Notes: generated by a model not told the origin, from the sequence alone. A stretch of 64,000 nt of DNA from an uncultured Muribaculaceae bacterium (GCA_910587075.1 CAJUKE010000002.1:62001-126000); one strand, 5' to 3'; positions 26,146 through 33,838 are shown, counted from the stretch's first letter. A program made the numbers and translations.

Positions 26146-26291
26146 CGGGGGTTGCCAACATTTTTGGCACAAGATTTGTTTGATTATTGAATCGGAACGC
26201 CTGACGTGGCGCCCGCCCGACAGGCGGCACCCTGCGAATCGAAGGTTCCGAATCAACTAAATCAAAAACAACAAAAAAACTAAATACTACT

Positions 26292-28205
26292 ATGGGAAAG
26301 ATTATCGGTATTGACTTAGGTACCACTAACTCATGCGTTTCAGTCCTCGAAGGCAAGGATCCCGTCGTGATCCCCAACAGCGAGGGCCGCAATACAACCC
26401 CCTCGATCGTGGCTTTCGTCGACGGCGGCGAGCGCAAGGTGGGCGACCCCGCCAAGCGCCAGGCCATCACCAACCCTACCCGCACGATCTTCTCGATCAA
26501 GCGTTTCATGGGCGAAACCTACGACCAGGTTCAGAAGGAAATCGAACGCGTGCCCTACAAGGTTGTGCGCGCCGACAATAACACCCCCCGCGTCGAAATC
26601 GACGGCCGCCAGTACACCCCGCAGGAAATCTCCGCGATGATTCTTCAGAAGATGAAGAAGACCGCCGAAGACTACCTCGGCCAGCCCGTCACCGAAGCCG
26701 TGATCACCGTTCCGGCTTACTTCAACGACTCCCAGCGCCAGGCTACCAAGGAGGCCGGCGAAATCGCGGGTCTCACCGTTAAGCGTATCGTCAACGAGCC
26801 TACCGCCGCTGCCCTGGCCTACGGCCTCGACAAGAGCAACAAGGACCAGAAGATCGCCGTGTTCGACCTCGGCGGCGGTACCTTCGATATCTCCATCCTG
26901 GAGCTTGGCGACGGCGTGTTCGAGGTTAAGTCGACCAACGGCGACACCCACCTCGGCGGCGACGACTTCGACCATGTGATCATCGACTGGCTCGCCGACG
27001 AGTTCCTCAAGGACGAGGGCGTTGACCTCCGCCAGGACCCGATGGCCCTCCAGCGCCTGAAAGAGGCCGCCGAGAAGGCCAAAATCGAGCTTTCGTCGAC
27101 TACCTCCACTGAAATCAACCTGCCCTACATCATGCCCGTCAACGGTATTCCCAAGCACCTTGTGAAGACCCTGACCCGCGCCAAGTTCGAGCAGCTCGCC
27201 GACCGCCTTATCAACGCCACCATCGCTCCCTGCGAACAGGCGCTCAAGGACGCCGGACTGAAGGCTTCCGACATCGACGAGGTTATCCTCGTGGGCGGTT
27301 CCACCCGTATCCCCGCCATCCAGGCCATCGTTGAGAAATTCTTCGGCAAGGCTCCTTCGAAGGGTGTCAACCCCGACGAGGTAGTGGCCGTGGGCGCCGC
27401 CATCCAGGGCGGTGTGCTCTCGGGCGATGTCAAGGACGTGCTGCTGCTCGACGTTGTGCCCCTGTCGGTAGGTATCGAGACCCTCGGCGGCGTGATGACC
27501 AAGCTGATTGAGGCCAACACCACCATCCCGACCCGCAAGAGCGAGGTGTTCTCCACCGCCGCCGACAACCAGCCCTCGGTTGAAATCGTGGTGCTCCAGG
27601 GCGAACGCCCCATGGCCAAGGACGACAAGACCCTCGGCAAGTTCCACCTCGACGGCATCGCTCCCGCGCCCCGCGGCATACCTCAGATCGAGGTGACCTT
27701 CGAGATCGACGCAAACGGTATCCTCAACGTGTCCGCCAAGGATAAGGCTACCGGCAAGGAGCAGAGCATCCGCATCGAGGCTTCCTCCGGCCTGACCGAC
27801 GCCGAAATCCAGCGCATGAAGGACGAGGCGGCCGCCAACGCCGCCGCGGACGCCAAGGAGAAGGAGCGCATCGACACCCTCAACAAGGCCGACGCCATGG
27901 TATTCCAGACCGAGAAGCAGCTCAACGAGCTCGGCGACAAGATTCCCGCCGACAAGAAGAGCGCCATCGAGGCCGCCCTCAACAAGCTCCGCGACGCACA
28001 CAAGGCTCAGGACGCTCCCGCCTGCGAGGCTGCCATCAAGGAGATCGAGGCCGCGTTCGGCGCCGCCCAGCAGGACATCCTCAACGCCCAGGCTCAGGCC
28101 CAGGCCGGCGCCAACCCCGGTGCCGGTGCCCCGAACCCCGGCGCTGGTTCCGCCCCCGGCTCCGACGACCACGTCACCGACGTCGACTTCGAGGAAGTGA
28201 AGTAA
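26292..28205 (+). CDS. dnaK: Molecular chaperone DnaK (Hsp70)
   Basis: A 637-residue Hsp70 chaperone. The nucleotide-binding domain opens IGIDLGTTNSCVSVLEG and contains NEPTAAALAYGLDK, DLGGGTFDISILE and VGGSTRIPAIQ. The linker VLLLDVVPLS leads to the substrate-binding domain and lid. The C-terminus is a Gly/Ala/Pro-rich tail ending TDVDFEEVK, slightly shorter than usual but complete. It refolds and protects cytosolic proteins with DnaJ and GrpE, neither of which is nearby. The last 18 coding bases are repeated 2.06 kb downstream (30252-30270), marking an insertion directly behind this gene. A hairpin terminator follows 28 bases after the stop. Confidence 0.98.
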   Translation: MGKIIGIDLGTTNSCVSVLEGKDPVVIPNSEGRNTTPSIVAFVDGGERKVGDPAKRQAITNPTRTIFSIKRFMGETYDQVQKEIERVPYKVVRADNNTPRVEIDGRQYTPQEISAMILQKMKKTAEDYLGQPVTEAVITVPAYFNDSQRQATKEAGEIAGLTVKRIVNEPTAAALAYGLDKSNKDQKIAVFDLGGGTFDISILELGDGVFEVKSTNGDTHLGGDDFDHVIIDWLADEFLKDEGVDLRQDPMALQRLKEAAEKAKIELSSTTSTEINLPYIMPVNGIPKHLVKTLTRAKFEQLADRLINATIAPCEQALKDAGLKASDIDEVILVGGSTRIPAIQAIVEKFFGKAPSKGVNPDEVVAVGAAIQGGVLSGDVKDVLLLDVVPLSVGIETLGGVMTKLIEANTTIPTRKSEVFSTAADNQPSVEIVVLQGERPMAKDDKTLGKFHLDGIAPAPRGIPQIEVTFEIDANGILNVSAKDKATGKEQSIRIEASSGLTDAEIQRMKDEAAANAAADAKEKERIDTLNKADAMVFQTEKQLNELGDKIPADKKSAIEAALNKLRDAHKAQDAPACEAAIKEIEAAFGAAQQDILNAQAQAQAGANPGAGAPNPGAGSAPGSDDHVTDVDFEEVK

Positions 28206-28206
28206 T
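28188..28206 (+). repeat. Left copy of a 19-bp direct repeat: the dnaK 3' end
   Basis: TTCGAGGAAGTGAAGTAAT, the last five codons and stop of dnaK, recurs at 30252-30270 with one difference (AAATAA for AAGTAA). The AT-rich genes between the copies make this look like an attachment or target-site duplication. Confidence 0.75.
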
Positions 28207-28232
28207 AAAACTAAATACACATAAATCCGTCT

Positions 28233-28269
28233 AAAAAGGGTTGCAGTCCTTGTGATTGCAGCCCTTTTT
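28233..28269 (+). terminator. Rho-independent terminator behind dnaK
   Basis: AAAAAGGGTTGCA pairs with TGCAGCCCTTTTT (one G-T pair) around an 11-base loop. A and T tracts on both sides make it work in either direction. Confidence 0.8.
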
Positions 28270-28417
28270 CTTGTCGGGTTATTTTGATTGCGGATTGTCG
28301 ATTTCCTGATTATATTTGGAACGTTCTCTATTAGAGACAATGTTGCTCCTTTTTTTGTTTCCATTCAGTTTACAAACATTAACATACATGAGTCACAAAC
28401 TTGCACATAATCGGTGT

Positions 28418-28425
28418 TAACTTTG
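28418..28425 (+). promoter_or_regulatory. Predicted -7 element for the DUF1848 gene
   Basis: TAACTTTG, a full match to TAnnTTTG, ends 20 bases before ATG 28446. A second candidate, TATATTTG, lies at 28311-28318 with a TTG 20 bases upstream. The rest of 28270-28445 is AT-rich with no gene. Confidence 0.45.
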
Positions 28426-28445
28426 CCATATCAAAAGACAATGCC

Positions 28446-29399
28446 ATGAAGCATCAAAACTCAACAATTATCACAGACCATAAAGAGGAAATGGTGGCAC
28501 AGGCTCCCGTAATCATATCGGCAAGCAGAGCCACGGATATTCCGGCTTTTTATTCAAATTGGTTCTTCAGTCGATTAGGGAAAGGATATGTAAGGTGGCG
28601 CAATCCGTTTAATGGTAAGGACTGCTTTGTTTCATTTACAAATACGCGGTTCATCGTATTTTGGTCAAAGAACCCCGCGCCTCTCGTTCACAATCTTCAC
28701 ATACTTAGAGAGATGGGTATTGGTTGCTATGTGCAATATACCCTCAACGATTATGAGAAAGAGGGGTTTGAAGCCAATGTACCTGCATTGCAGCATAGGA
28801 TTGATACTTTCAAGTGTCTTGTTGATACTTTGGGAGAAGGCTCAGTTGTCTGGCGATTTGACCCTCTTGTGTTGACCGATGCCGTTTCTGAGGAATCATT
28901 GCTTGAAAAGATTGATAATATTGCTGAGCGCTTACGCGGCTACACAGAAAAACTCGTCTTTAGTTTTGCCGACATCGGTTCATATAAGAAAGTAGGAAAG
29001 AATCTGATGCTGGCCGGAATAAAATATAAAGAATGGGACTTTGAATCGATGTTGAGTTTCGCTGAAACACTGTCTGGGCAAAACGAATCATGGGGGCTCA
29101 AACTCGCCACCTGCTCCGAGCCAATCGCCTTAGGACAATTCAATATTGAGCATAACAGGTGCATAGATCCAGAACTGATATCCCGTTTGGCTCCTGCTGA
29201 CGCTGTCCTTCAAAACTTCCTTTTCAACGCTCGCACCGACGGAGGCCAGCGCAAGCATTGTGGCTGCATACTGTCAAAAGACATCGGCGCATATAACAGC
29301 TGTCCACACGGCTGCGCATATTGTTATGCCAACACTACACCCCGGTCTGCTCTCGCAAACTATCACCGTCATAATCCCGAAAACGACTCAATTCTTTAA
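28446..29399 (+). CDS. DUF1848 family protein with a C-terminal radical-SAM-like cysteine motif
   Basis: A 317-residue protein. The body starts VIISASRATDIPAFYSNWF, the standard opening of DUF1848, followed by RFIVFWSKNPAPL near residue 75 and VVWRFDPLVL near residue 140. Near the C-terminus lie KHCGC and CPHGCAYCYAN, in which CPHGCAYC fits C-x3-C-x2-C, the iron-sulphur cluster pattern of radical SAM enzymes, though at the wrong end of the protein. The family has no established reaction. The gene is far more AT-rich than its surroundings and lies in the insert behind dnaK. The methyltransferase-like gene starts 4 bases after its stop, so they form one operon. ATG 28446 is preferred; 28491 is possible. 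Confidence 0.82.
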   Translation: MKHQNSTIITDHKEEMVAQAPVIISASRATDIPAFYSNWFFSRLGKGYVRWRNPFNGKDCFVSFTNTRFIVFWSKNPAPLVHNLHILREMGIGCYVQYTLNDYEKEGFEANVPALQHRIDTFKCLVDTLGEGSVVWRFDPLVLTDAVSEESLLEKIDNIAERLRGYTEKLVFSFADIGSYKKVGKNLMLAGIKYKEWDFESMLSFAETLSGQNESWGLKLATCSEPIALGQFNIEHNRCIDPELISRLAPADAVLQNFLFNARTDGGQRKHCGCILSKDIGAYNSCPHGCAYCYANTTPRSALANYHRHNPENDSIL

Positions 29400-29403
29400 G
29401 ACC

Positions 29404-30165
29404 ATGCATTACACACCACAAATCCGTAAATCGGCATACTCCTTTGATGACATTCTCAAGGATGTCGAAAAGTGGTTCGTATCGTTATCTGAAAACAAAA
29501 AGAAATCCCTGAAAGAAAACCTTGACCATGGAGCAGCCCTCCTTGACTCAAAGTCTCAGTTAAAGGCTTATCTCCATTTCTATGGACGTATTCATCAGGC
29601 AAAACTCCTTCAGGCTTTTGAAAATATTCCAAAGGAAATTTGGTCGGAAGGGGGCATTTCCATAATTGACTACGGCTGCGGTCAGGGTATTGCCGAAATG
29701 GTTCTCTCTGATTATATAGCTTCAAAGTGGATTGATAATGATTTTATAAAGGACTTCACGTTGATTGAACCATCGCGTGAAAATCTACTGCAAGCAGTTG
29801 AATATGTACAGGCCTTCTACTTTGAAAGTAAAATTAGACATTACTGCATCAACGACAAGCAAATAACAAAAGAGCACATAAATACAAACACCAATACAAT
29901 AATACATATATTCTCCAATGTTATAGATCTCGAAGAATTTGAAGGAGACAGAATCGCTGATATCCTAAGCCAAGATAAATCGAATAATAACATCATTGTC
30001 TGTGTAAGCCCATACTATCAGGAGGGAACTAGAGGCAAACGAATGGAGGAATTCGGGAAGAAACTACAAGGCTATTCCCTGCGATATAAATTTGAGAAGC
30101 ACACTGATGAATGGGAAAAGCCGTACAGTTGCCAGATACATATCTATACAAGCAGGTTTTACTGA
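29404..30165 (+). CDS. SAM-dependent methyltransferase-like protein
   Basis: A 253-residue protein with a Rossmann-type SAM-binding motif IIDYGCGQG (residues 87-95). A TLIEPSREN block at the end of the second strand gives the expected acidic residue, and there is a strand near IIHIFSNVID. The N-terminal 80 residues are helical and unassigned. There is no signal peptide. The start MHYTPQIRKS is chosen because it follows the DUF1848 stop by 4 bases and the upstream open frame overlaps that gene. The base composition is AT-rich like its partner. Substrate unknown: RNA, protein or small molecule are all open. Confidence 0.68.
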   Translation: MHYTPQIRKSAYSFDDILKDVEKWFVSLSENKKKSLKENLDHGAALLDSKSQLKAYLHFYGRIHQAKLLQAFENIPKEIWSEGGISIIDYGCGQGIAEMVLSDYIASKWIDNDFIKDFTLIEPSRENLLQAVEYVQAFYFESKIRHYCINDKQITKEHINTNTNTIIHIFSNVIDLEEFEGDRIADILSQDKSNNNIIVCVSPYYQEGTRGKRMEEFGKKLQGYSLRYKFEKHTDEWEKPYSCQIHIYTSRFY

Positions 30166-30251
30166 TTGATTTAGCTTGATGATAATAGATTTTTAAGTTG
30201 TCATATTTAGAACATACTGGCATGATACTTTATTAGCCAACATCCTTTACA

Positions 30252-30270
30252 TTCGAGGAAGTGAAATAAT
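30252..30270 (+). repeat. Right copy of the dnaK 3'-end direct repeat
   Basis: Matches 28188-28206 at 18 of 19 bases and would still encode the FEEVK-stop end of DnaK. It marks the right edge of the DUF1848/methyltransferase insert. No integrase gene is present between the copies. The bases between 30166 and 30251 hold nothing I can assign. Confidence 0.75.
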
Positions 30271-30300
30271 CCATCAATTTAGAAATATCTAAATCTATAT

Positions 30301-30338
30301 AAACGGAGTGTAACTCAAACGGTTACGCTCCGTTTCGT
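30301..30338 (+). terminator. Hairpin terminator right of the insert
   Basis: AAACGGAGTGTAAC (30301-30314) pairs with GTTACGCTCCGTTT (30322-30335) with one G-T pair and a 7-base loop. It follows the second dnaK 3'-end copy by 30 bases and may be the terminator dnaK had before the insertion. Confidence 0.65.
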
Positions 30339-30424
30339 TACATTGTGTCGATTGGTTTTCTGTAGCCGGACCTGCTCGGCGTTGGGTGGCGCAAAGTTTT
30401 CGGAAATATTTGAGCATAATTATT

Positions 30425-30455
30425 TTTGATATATTCAAAACAGTCGCTATATTTG
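30425..30455 (+). promoter_or_regulatory. Near-consensus Bacteroidetes promoter of the DUF4143 ATPase gene
   Basis: TTTG (30425-30428), a 19-base spacer, then TATATTTG (30448-30455): a complete -33/-7 pair. The predicted start near 30462 leaves a leader of about 9 bases before ATG 30471. Confidence 0.75.
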
Positions 30456-30470
30456 CGAAAACTTTTGAAT

Positions 30471-31679
30471 ATGGTTAAAACAATAGAGAATATCCCGAGA
30501 CCAAAGTATCTTGATAAGATTTTGAGATATGAAGGGAAAGGTGTGATAAAGGTGCTGACGGGGCAACGGCGCGTCGGGAAGAGCTATATATTAAACTCCG
30601 TTGAGGAGAAACTCCGCCAGTCGTCACCATCAGCTAATTACATTCGCATAAATCTTGAAGATTTTGCTTTTTCTCATATCAAAAGCGCGTCTGATTTAAA
30701 CGAGGAAATTGTCAGGCACATGTCAGATTCATCAATGAACTATATATTCATTGATGAGATTCAGGAGATTGAGGGTTTCGACAAGGTTATTCGTTCGCTA
30801 TGTCTTGATGCTCGGAACGACATCTATGTCACGGGAAGCAATTCATCAATGTTGTCTTCCGAAATTGCCTCGCGTCTTGCCGGACGAAGCATAGAGATTC
30901 GTGTACATCCTCTTTGTTACGATGAGTTTCTTCTGTTTCATTCACTTGAAGATTCAGATGAAAGCTTAGATCTATATTTGAGATTTGGAGGAATGCCATA
31001 TTTGAGGAATCTTCCCCAACGTGAGACTTGGAATGAATATCTCACCGGAATTACCGACGCCTTGGTTTACAGAGATATAGTCGCCCGACACTCTGTGCGC
31101 AACAATGATTTTCTACAAAGGCTATTGCTCTTCCTGGCCGACAATACCGGACAGATTTTTACGGCGAAACGCATAGCCGACTACCTAAAATCGCAACGTG
31201 TAGCCGGGACTGTGAACAGCGTGCAAACATACGTCGACTATATTTGCGATGCTTATATTACTAATAAAGTGCGACGATGGGATATAGAGGGTAAGAAATT
31301 CTTTGAAATAGGTGAAAAATATTATTTCGAGGATATCGGAATACGCAATTCCATAATAGGCTATCGGCCAATGGATATCGGAGCGATTCTTGAGAATGCG
31401 GTTTTCAACAAATTGTCAGCTGATGGTTGCGACATAAAGGTAGGTGTGCTTTCAAGGAACAAAGAAATCGATTTTGTCGCCGAAAGAGATGGGGAGCGAA
31501 AATACATTCAAGTTGCGGTTAGTGTTTATGACAAAGTTACGGCTGACCGCGAGTTTGGCAATCTCGAATCGATTGGCGACAATTATGAAAAGTTTGTTGT
31601 CACCCTGCGCGATTCGGCGCCAAACACCCAAAACGGCATCAGAATGCTTTCTATCCGAGATTTCTTGAATATGCCTTAA
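30471..31679 (+). CDS. AAA_14/DUF4143 family ATPase
   Basis: A 402-residue ATPase of the family pairing an AAA_14 domain with a C-terminal DUF4143 domain. Walker A is GQRRVGKS (31-38) and Walker B YIFIDEIQEI (91-100); VTGSNSSMLSSEIASRLAGR near 120-140 (family landmark, arginines included) follows. The C-terminal part around residues 330-370 (GVLSRNKEIDFVAERDG) looks like a degenerate restriction-endonuclease fold (D-x-E/K type). These proteins are abundant in gut Bacteroidales, often in variable regions, and their role is unsettled. The gene is AT-rich with its own promoter, so it is probably acquired. The start at 30471 is fixed by the promoter at 30448-30455. Confidence 0.85.
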   Translation: MVKTIENIPRPKYLDKILRYEGKGVIKVLTGQRRVGKSYILNSVEEKLRQSSPSANYIRINLEDFAFSHIKSASDLNEEIVRHMSDSSMNYIFIDEIQEIEGFDKVIRSLCLDARNDIYVTGSNSSMLSSEIASRLAGRSIEIRVHPLCYDEFLLFHSLEDSDESLDLYLRFGGMPYLRNLPQRETWNEYLTGITDALVYRDIVARHSVRNNDFLQRLLLFLADNTGQIFTAKRIADYLKSQRVAGTVNSVQTYVDYICDAYITNKVRRWDIEGKKFFEIGEKYYFEDIGIRNSIIGYRPMDIGAILENAVFNKLSADGCDIKVGVLSRNKEIDFVAERDGERKYIQVAVSVYDKVTADREFGNLESIGDNYEKFVVTLRDSAPNTQNGIRMLSIRDFLNMP

Positions 31680-31854
31680 CCTAAGGTTTCCCTTATTTGA
31701 CACGAGTTTGTTGACTCGGTTGACACTTCGTTTTATGTTTGAGCGGTATTATTGAGGGGAATCAAAAGGGTCGCTTTCGCGGCCGTTGGGGAGTCAAACC
31801 GAAACGGGGCGGGGAGCGTTTATAAGTAAGTACTAAGTCGGAGTTATGAGGTAA

Positions 31855-31889
31855 ATTAGATTCTCAATTAGATTCTCATTGATTTCTCA
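31855..31889 (+). repeat. Short tandem repeat upstream of the hydroxysteroid dehydrogenase gene
   Basis: Two exact copies of ATTAGATTCTCA (31855-31866, 31867-31878) and a third degenerate unit TTGATTTCTCA (31879-31889). It ends 34 bases before the start codon. A regulator site or simple slippage product are both possible. The rest of 31680-31923 shows nothing recognisable. Confidence 0.5.
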
Positions 31890-31923
31890 ATTCATATCTT
31901 GGACGAACTTAATAGAAACACTT

Positions 31924-32709
31924 ATGGATGATTTTGATATAAAGGGGGCGTTTGACCTCGGCGGGAAGGTGGCGGTGGTCACCGGGGCGGGCGATGGTAT
32001 CGGCAAGGGTTGCGCGAAAATTCTGGCTTCGGCGGGCGCGTCGGTGGTTGTGAGCGACCTCAGCGCCGAAAAGGCACAGCTTGTAGCTGATGAGATTACC
32101 GCTGCCGGAGCTTCTGCCGCGGCTATCGGATGCGATGTGTCGGACTTCGACGACTTGCGCAAGCTGGTGGATTTTGCCGTCGGCAAGTTCGGAACTGCCA
32201 ACATCCTGGTGAACAACGCCGGGCTCGGAGGCGGGGGCAGGGAGAACCCTTTCAAAATTGATGAAAGCTATGTTGAGCGTATCTACAGAATAAACGTGTT
32301 CGCTCCCCTGCGGCTCTCCACGCTCGTCGCGCCTGAGATGCGTAAATCAGGGTATGGGAGCATCGTGAACATCACGTCGATGAGCTCGGTCAACAAGGAG
32401 GCAAATATGCTGATTTACGCGTCGTCGAAGGCGGCGTTGAACCATCTATCGGCCAATCTCGCATACGATCTCGGAGGTATGGGCATAAGGGTCAACTGCG
32501 TGGGGCCGGGAGCGACCCGTACCGCGGCGCTGGCGTCGGTTCTCACCCCGGAGCTACAGGAAAGAATGCTCAGCCACACCCCCATAAAGCGGCTCGGCGA
32601 GGTGGACGATATAGCCCGCGCCGTGCTGTTTTTCGCCTCCCCGGCCTCAGCCTGGGTGAGCGGCCAGGTGCTGTTCGTCAACGGCGGGGGTGTGCAGACC
32701 CTCGACTGA
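31924..32709 (+). CDS. hdhA: Short-chain dehydrogenase, probably NAD(P)-dependent 7-alpha-hydroxysteroid dehydrogenase
   Basis: A 261-residue SDR enzyme. The cofactor motif TGAGDGIG is at residues 20-27, ILVNNAG near 99, the catalytic Ser lies in NITSMSS, and YASSK gives the Tyr and Lys. Beyond these family motifs it shares long stretches I recall from Escherichia coli HdhA: GASVVVSD, LVAPEM, ITSM, HTPI-RLG, SPAS-WVSGQ and GGGVQ-L at the end. That makes oxidation of the 7-alpha-hydroxyl of bile acids the best guess; another SDR substrate cannot be excluded without assay. The start at 31924 matches the family length; the open frame extends to 31879. GC content returns to the host level here. 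Confidence 0.75.
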   Translation: MDDFDIKGAFDLGGKVAVVTGAGDGIGKGCAKILASAGASVVVSDLSAEKAQLVADEITAAGASAAAIGCDVSDFDDLRKLVDFAVGKFGTANILVNNAGLGGGGRENPFKIDESYVERIYRINVFAPLRLSTLVAPEMRKSGYGSIVNITSMSSVNKEANMLIYASSKAALNHLSANLAYDLGGMGIRVNCVGPGATRTAALASVLTPELQERMLSHTPIKRLGEVDDIARAVLFFASPASAWVSGQVLFVNGGGVQTLD

Positions 32710-32747
32710 CGCGGACCGCGGGCGCGATCTTTTTGCGATGTCAATTC

Positions 32748-32766
32748 GACATGCCCAAGGCATGTC
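32748..32766. repeat. REP-like palindrome
   Basis: GACATGCC-CAA-GGCATGTC, an 8-bp perfect stem with a 3-base loop, 39 bases after the dehydrogenase stop. There is no T-tract, so it is unlikely to be a classic terminator; the form resembles repetitive extragenic palindromes. Confidence 0.4.
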
Positions 32767-32802
32767 CCTACGCACGCCCCCGCTGCGTCGCCGCCCATTG
32801 TA

Positions 32803-32832
32803 TTTGATTATCGCGCTTTTTTTGTAACTTTG
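32803..32832 (+). promoter_or_regulatory. Promoter of the DUF3791/DUF3990 cassette (duplicated sequence, copy 1)
   Basis: TTTG (32803-32806), 18-base spacer, TAACTTTG (32825-32832). The -7 box begins a 30-base block (32824-32853, GTAACTTTGGCGTTGGATAA onward) repeated exactly at 33804-33833 before the next cassette. The leader to ATG 32893 is about 54 bases. Confidence 0.7.
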
Positions 32833-32892
32833 GCGTTGGATAAGAAAAAGATACGGAAGTTTCTTGTCTAAATCCACATCGATAGAGTAAAT

Positions 32893-33111
32893 ATGAATAG
32901 CGAAGTACTTGAGTTTGTCACATATTGTATAAGCAAGCTGGCGGGACAGCTTAATATACCGCAGAGTGAGGTGTACAAACGGCTGAAGGAGTCGGGTATA
33001 CTTTACGGCTACATAGTGCCGTCATACGATGTACTTCACACTTTCGGCTCGCGGTATTTGATGGATGATCTTACCGACTATATGAAAAAGAAAGGAGTGT
33101 TGCCACAATGA
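32893..33111 (+). CDS. DUF3791 family small protein (antitoxin-like)
   Basis: A 72-residue protein: helical, with the pattern of DUF3791 (EFVTYCISKLAGQLNIPQSE, YKRLKESGILYGYIVPSYDV, then HTFGSRYLMDDL). Its stop overlaps the DUF3990 start by four bases (ATGA), the arrangement usual for toxin-antitoxin pairs. DUF3791 and DUF3990 genes are regularly adjacent in gut bacteria. A second DUF3791 gene of the same length follows the DUF3990 gene. Antitoxin function is inference. Confidence 0.75.
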   Translation: MNSEVLEFVTYCISKLAGQLNIPQSEVYKRLKESGILYGYIVPSYDVLHTFGSRYLMDDLTDYMKKKGVLPQ

Positions 33112-33578
33112 AACTCTATCATTCCTCAAATGTTACGGTCGAGCGGCCCGACACAGCCCATTCGAGAGATTATCTTGATTTTGGCAAAGGATTCTATTTG
33201 ACGACGCTTGAAACTCAAGCCGTGCAATATGGTAATCGATTTATGCGCCGAGAGGAGGACGCATGGCTCAACGTCTACGATTTCGAGTACGATTTAGAAA
33301 AGTGGAGAGTCAAGCGGTTTGATTCATATGATATGGCGTGGCTTGAATTCGTGGCCAAATGCCGTGCTGGAGAAGATGATACTGATTATGATATTGTCAT
33401 TGGGGGTATAGCTGATGATAAAGTGATACGTACGCTTGACCGTTATTTCGCGGGAGAGCTATCCGCTGAGGCCGCGATTGGATTATTGAAATATGAAAAG
33501 CCCAATAATCAATATTGCATTAGGTCGCAGCGAATGATCGACGAGTGTTTGAAACATATTGCAAGCAGAAAGTTATGA
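33108..33578 (+). CDS. DUF3990 family protein, likely toxin of the cassette
   Basis: A 156-residue protein with the DUF3990 pattern: LYHSSNVTVERPD at the start, LDFGKGFYLTT near residue 26, TQAVQYGNRF, and VIGGIADDKV near 107. The H-S ... G-K-G-F-Y-L-T-T arrangement resembles the NAD-binding core of ADP-ribosyltransferases, so an ADP-ribosylating toxin is a reasonable guess but unproven. It overlaps the DUF3791 genes on both sides by four bases, so all three are translationally coupled. Confidence 0.75.
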   Translation: MKLYHSSNVTVERPDTAHSRDYLDFGKGFYLTTLETQAVQYGNRFMRREEDAWLNVYDFEYDLEKWRVKRFDSYDMAWLEFVAKCRAGEDDTDYDIVIGGIADDKVIRTLDRYFAGELSAEAAIGLLKYEKPNNQYCIRSQRMIDECLKHIASRKL

Positions 33579-33793
33579 CGGAAGAAAGCATTCTTATATT
33601 GCGTGGCGATAAATGTGCGGCTATTATTAAAAGTATGTGTGAGCTTTTTGGCGTGCCATACAAAGAGGCTGCCGATATTTACTATCAGTCGGTAACATCA
33701 AACCTGATTGAGGAGGGTGTGGCTGACCTTCATTGCCGTAGCGATAAGTACCTTGCCACAGTGGTGTGGGATGAGTATATAGGGAAGCATTAG
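33575..33793 (+). CDS. Second DUF3791-like small protein
   Basis: A 72-residue protein, same length as the first DUF3791 gene but diverged: CAAIIKSMCELFGVPYKEAA aligns with the CISKLAGQLNIPQSEVYKR part, and NLIEEGVADLHCRSDKYLAT takes the place of SGILYGYIVPSYDVLHTFGS. ATG 33575 overlaps the DUF3990 stop (ATGA). A toxin gene sandwiched by two related small genes is uncommon; each may bind a different part of the toxin, or one may be a decaying duplicate. Confidence 0.6.
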   Translation: MTEESILILRGDKCAAIIKSMCELFGVPYKEAADIYYQSVTSNLIEEGVADLHCRSDKYLATVVWDEYIGKH

Positions 33794-33803
33794 GAGTTTT
33801 TTG

Positions 33804-33833
33804 GTAACTTTGGCGTTGGATAAGAAAAAGATA
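33804..33833 (+). promoter_or_regulatory. Promoter of the antitoxin/zeta cassette (duplicated sequence, copy 2)
   Basis: Exact copy of 32824-32853. The -7 box TAACTTTG is at 33805-33812, and the repeated block ends 5 bases before ATG 33839. The identity suggests that both cassettes respond to the same signal or that this promoter was copied together with a cassette. Confidence 0.65.
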
Positions 33834-33838
33834 AAGTT

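Noticed and set aside
26153..26169. CIRCE heat-shock operator upstream of dnaK
   Set aside because: CIRCE needs TTAGCACTC-N9-GAGTGCTAA; the repeat here is TGCCAA-N5-TTGGCA.
26340..28364. 674-codon open frame antisense to dnaK
   Set aside because: A shadow of the strongly biased dnaK codons; the sense gene is unmistakable.
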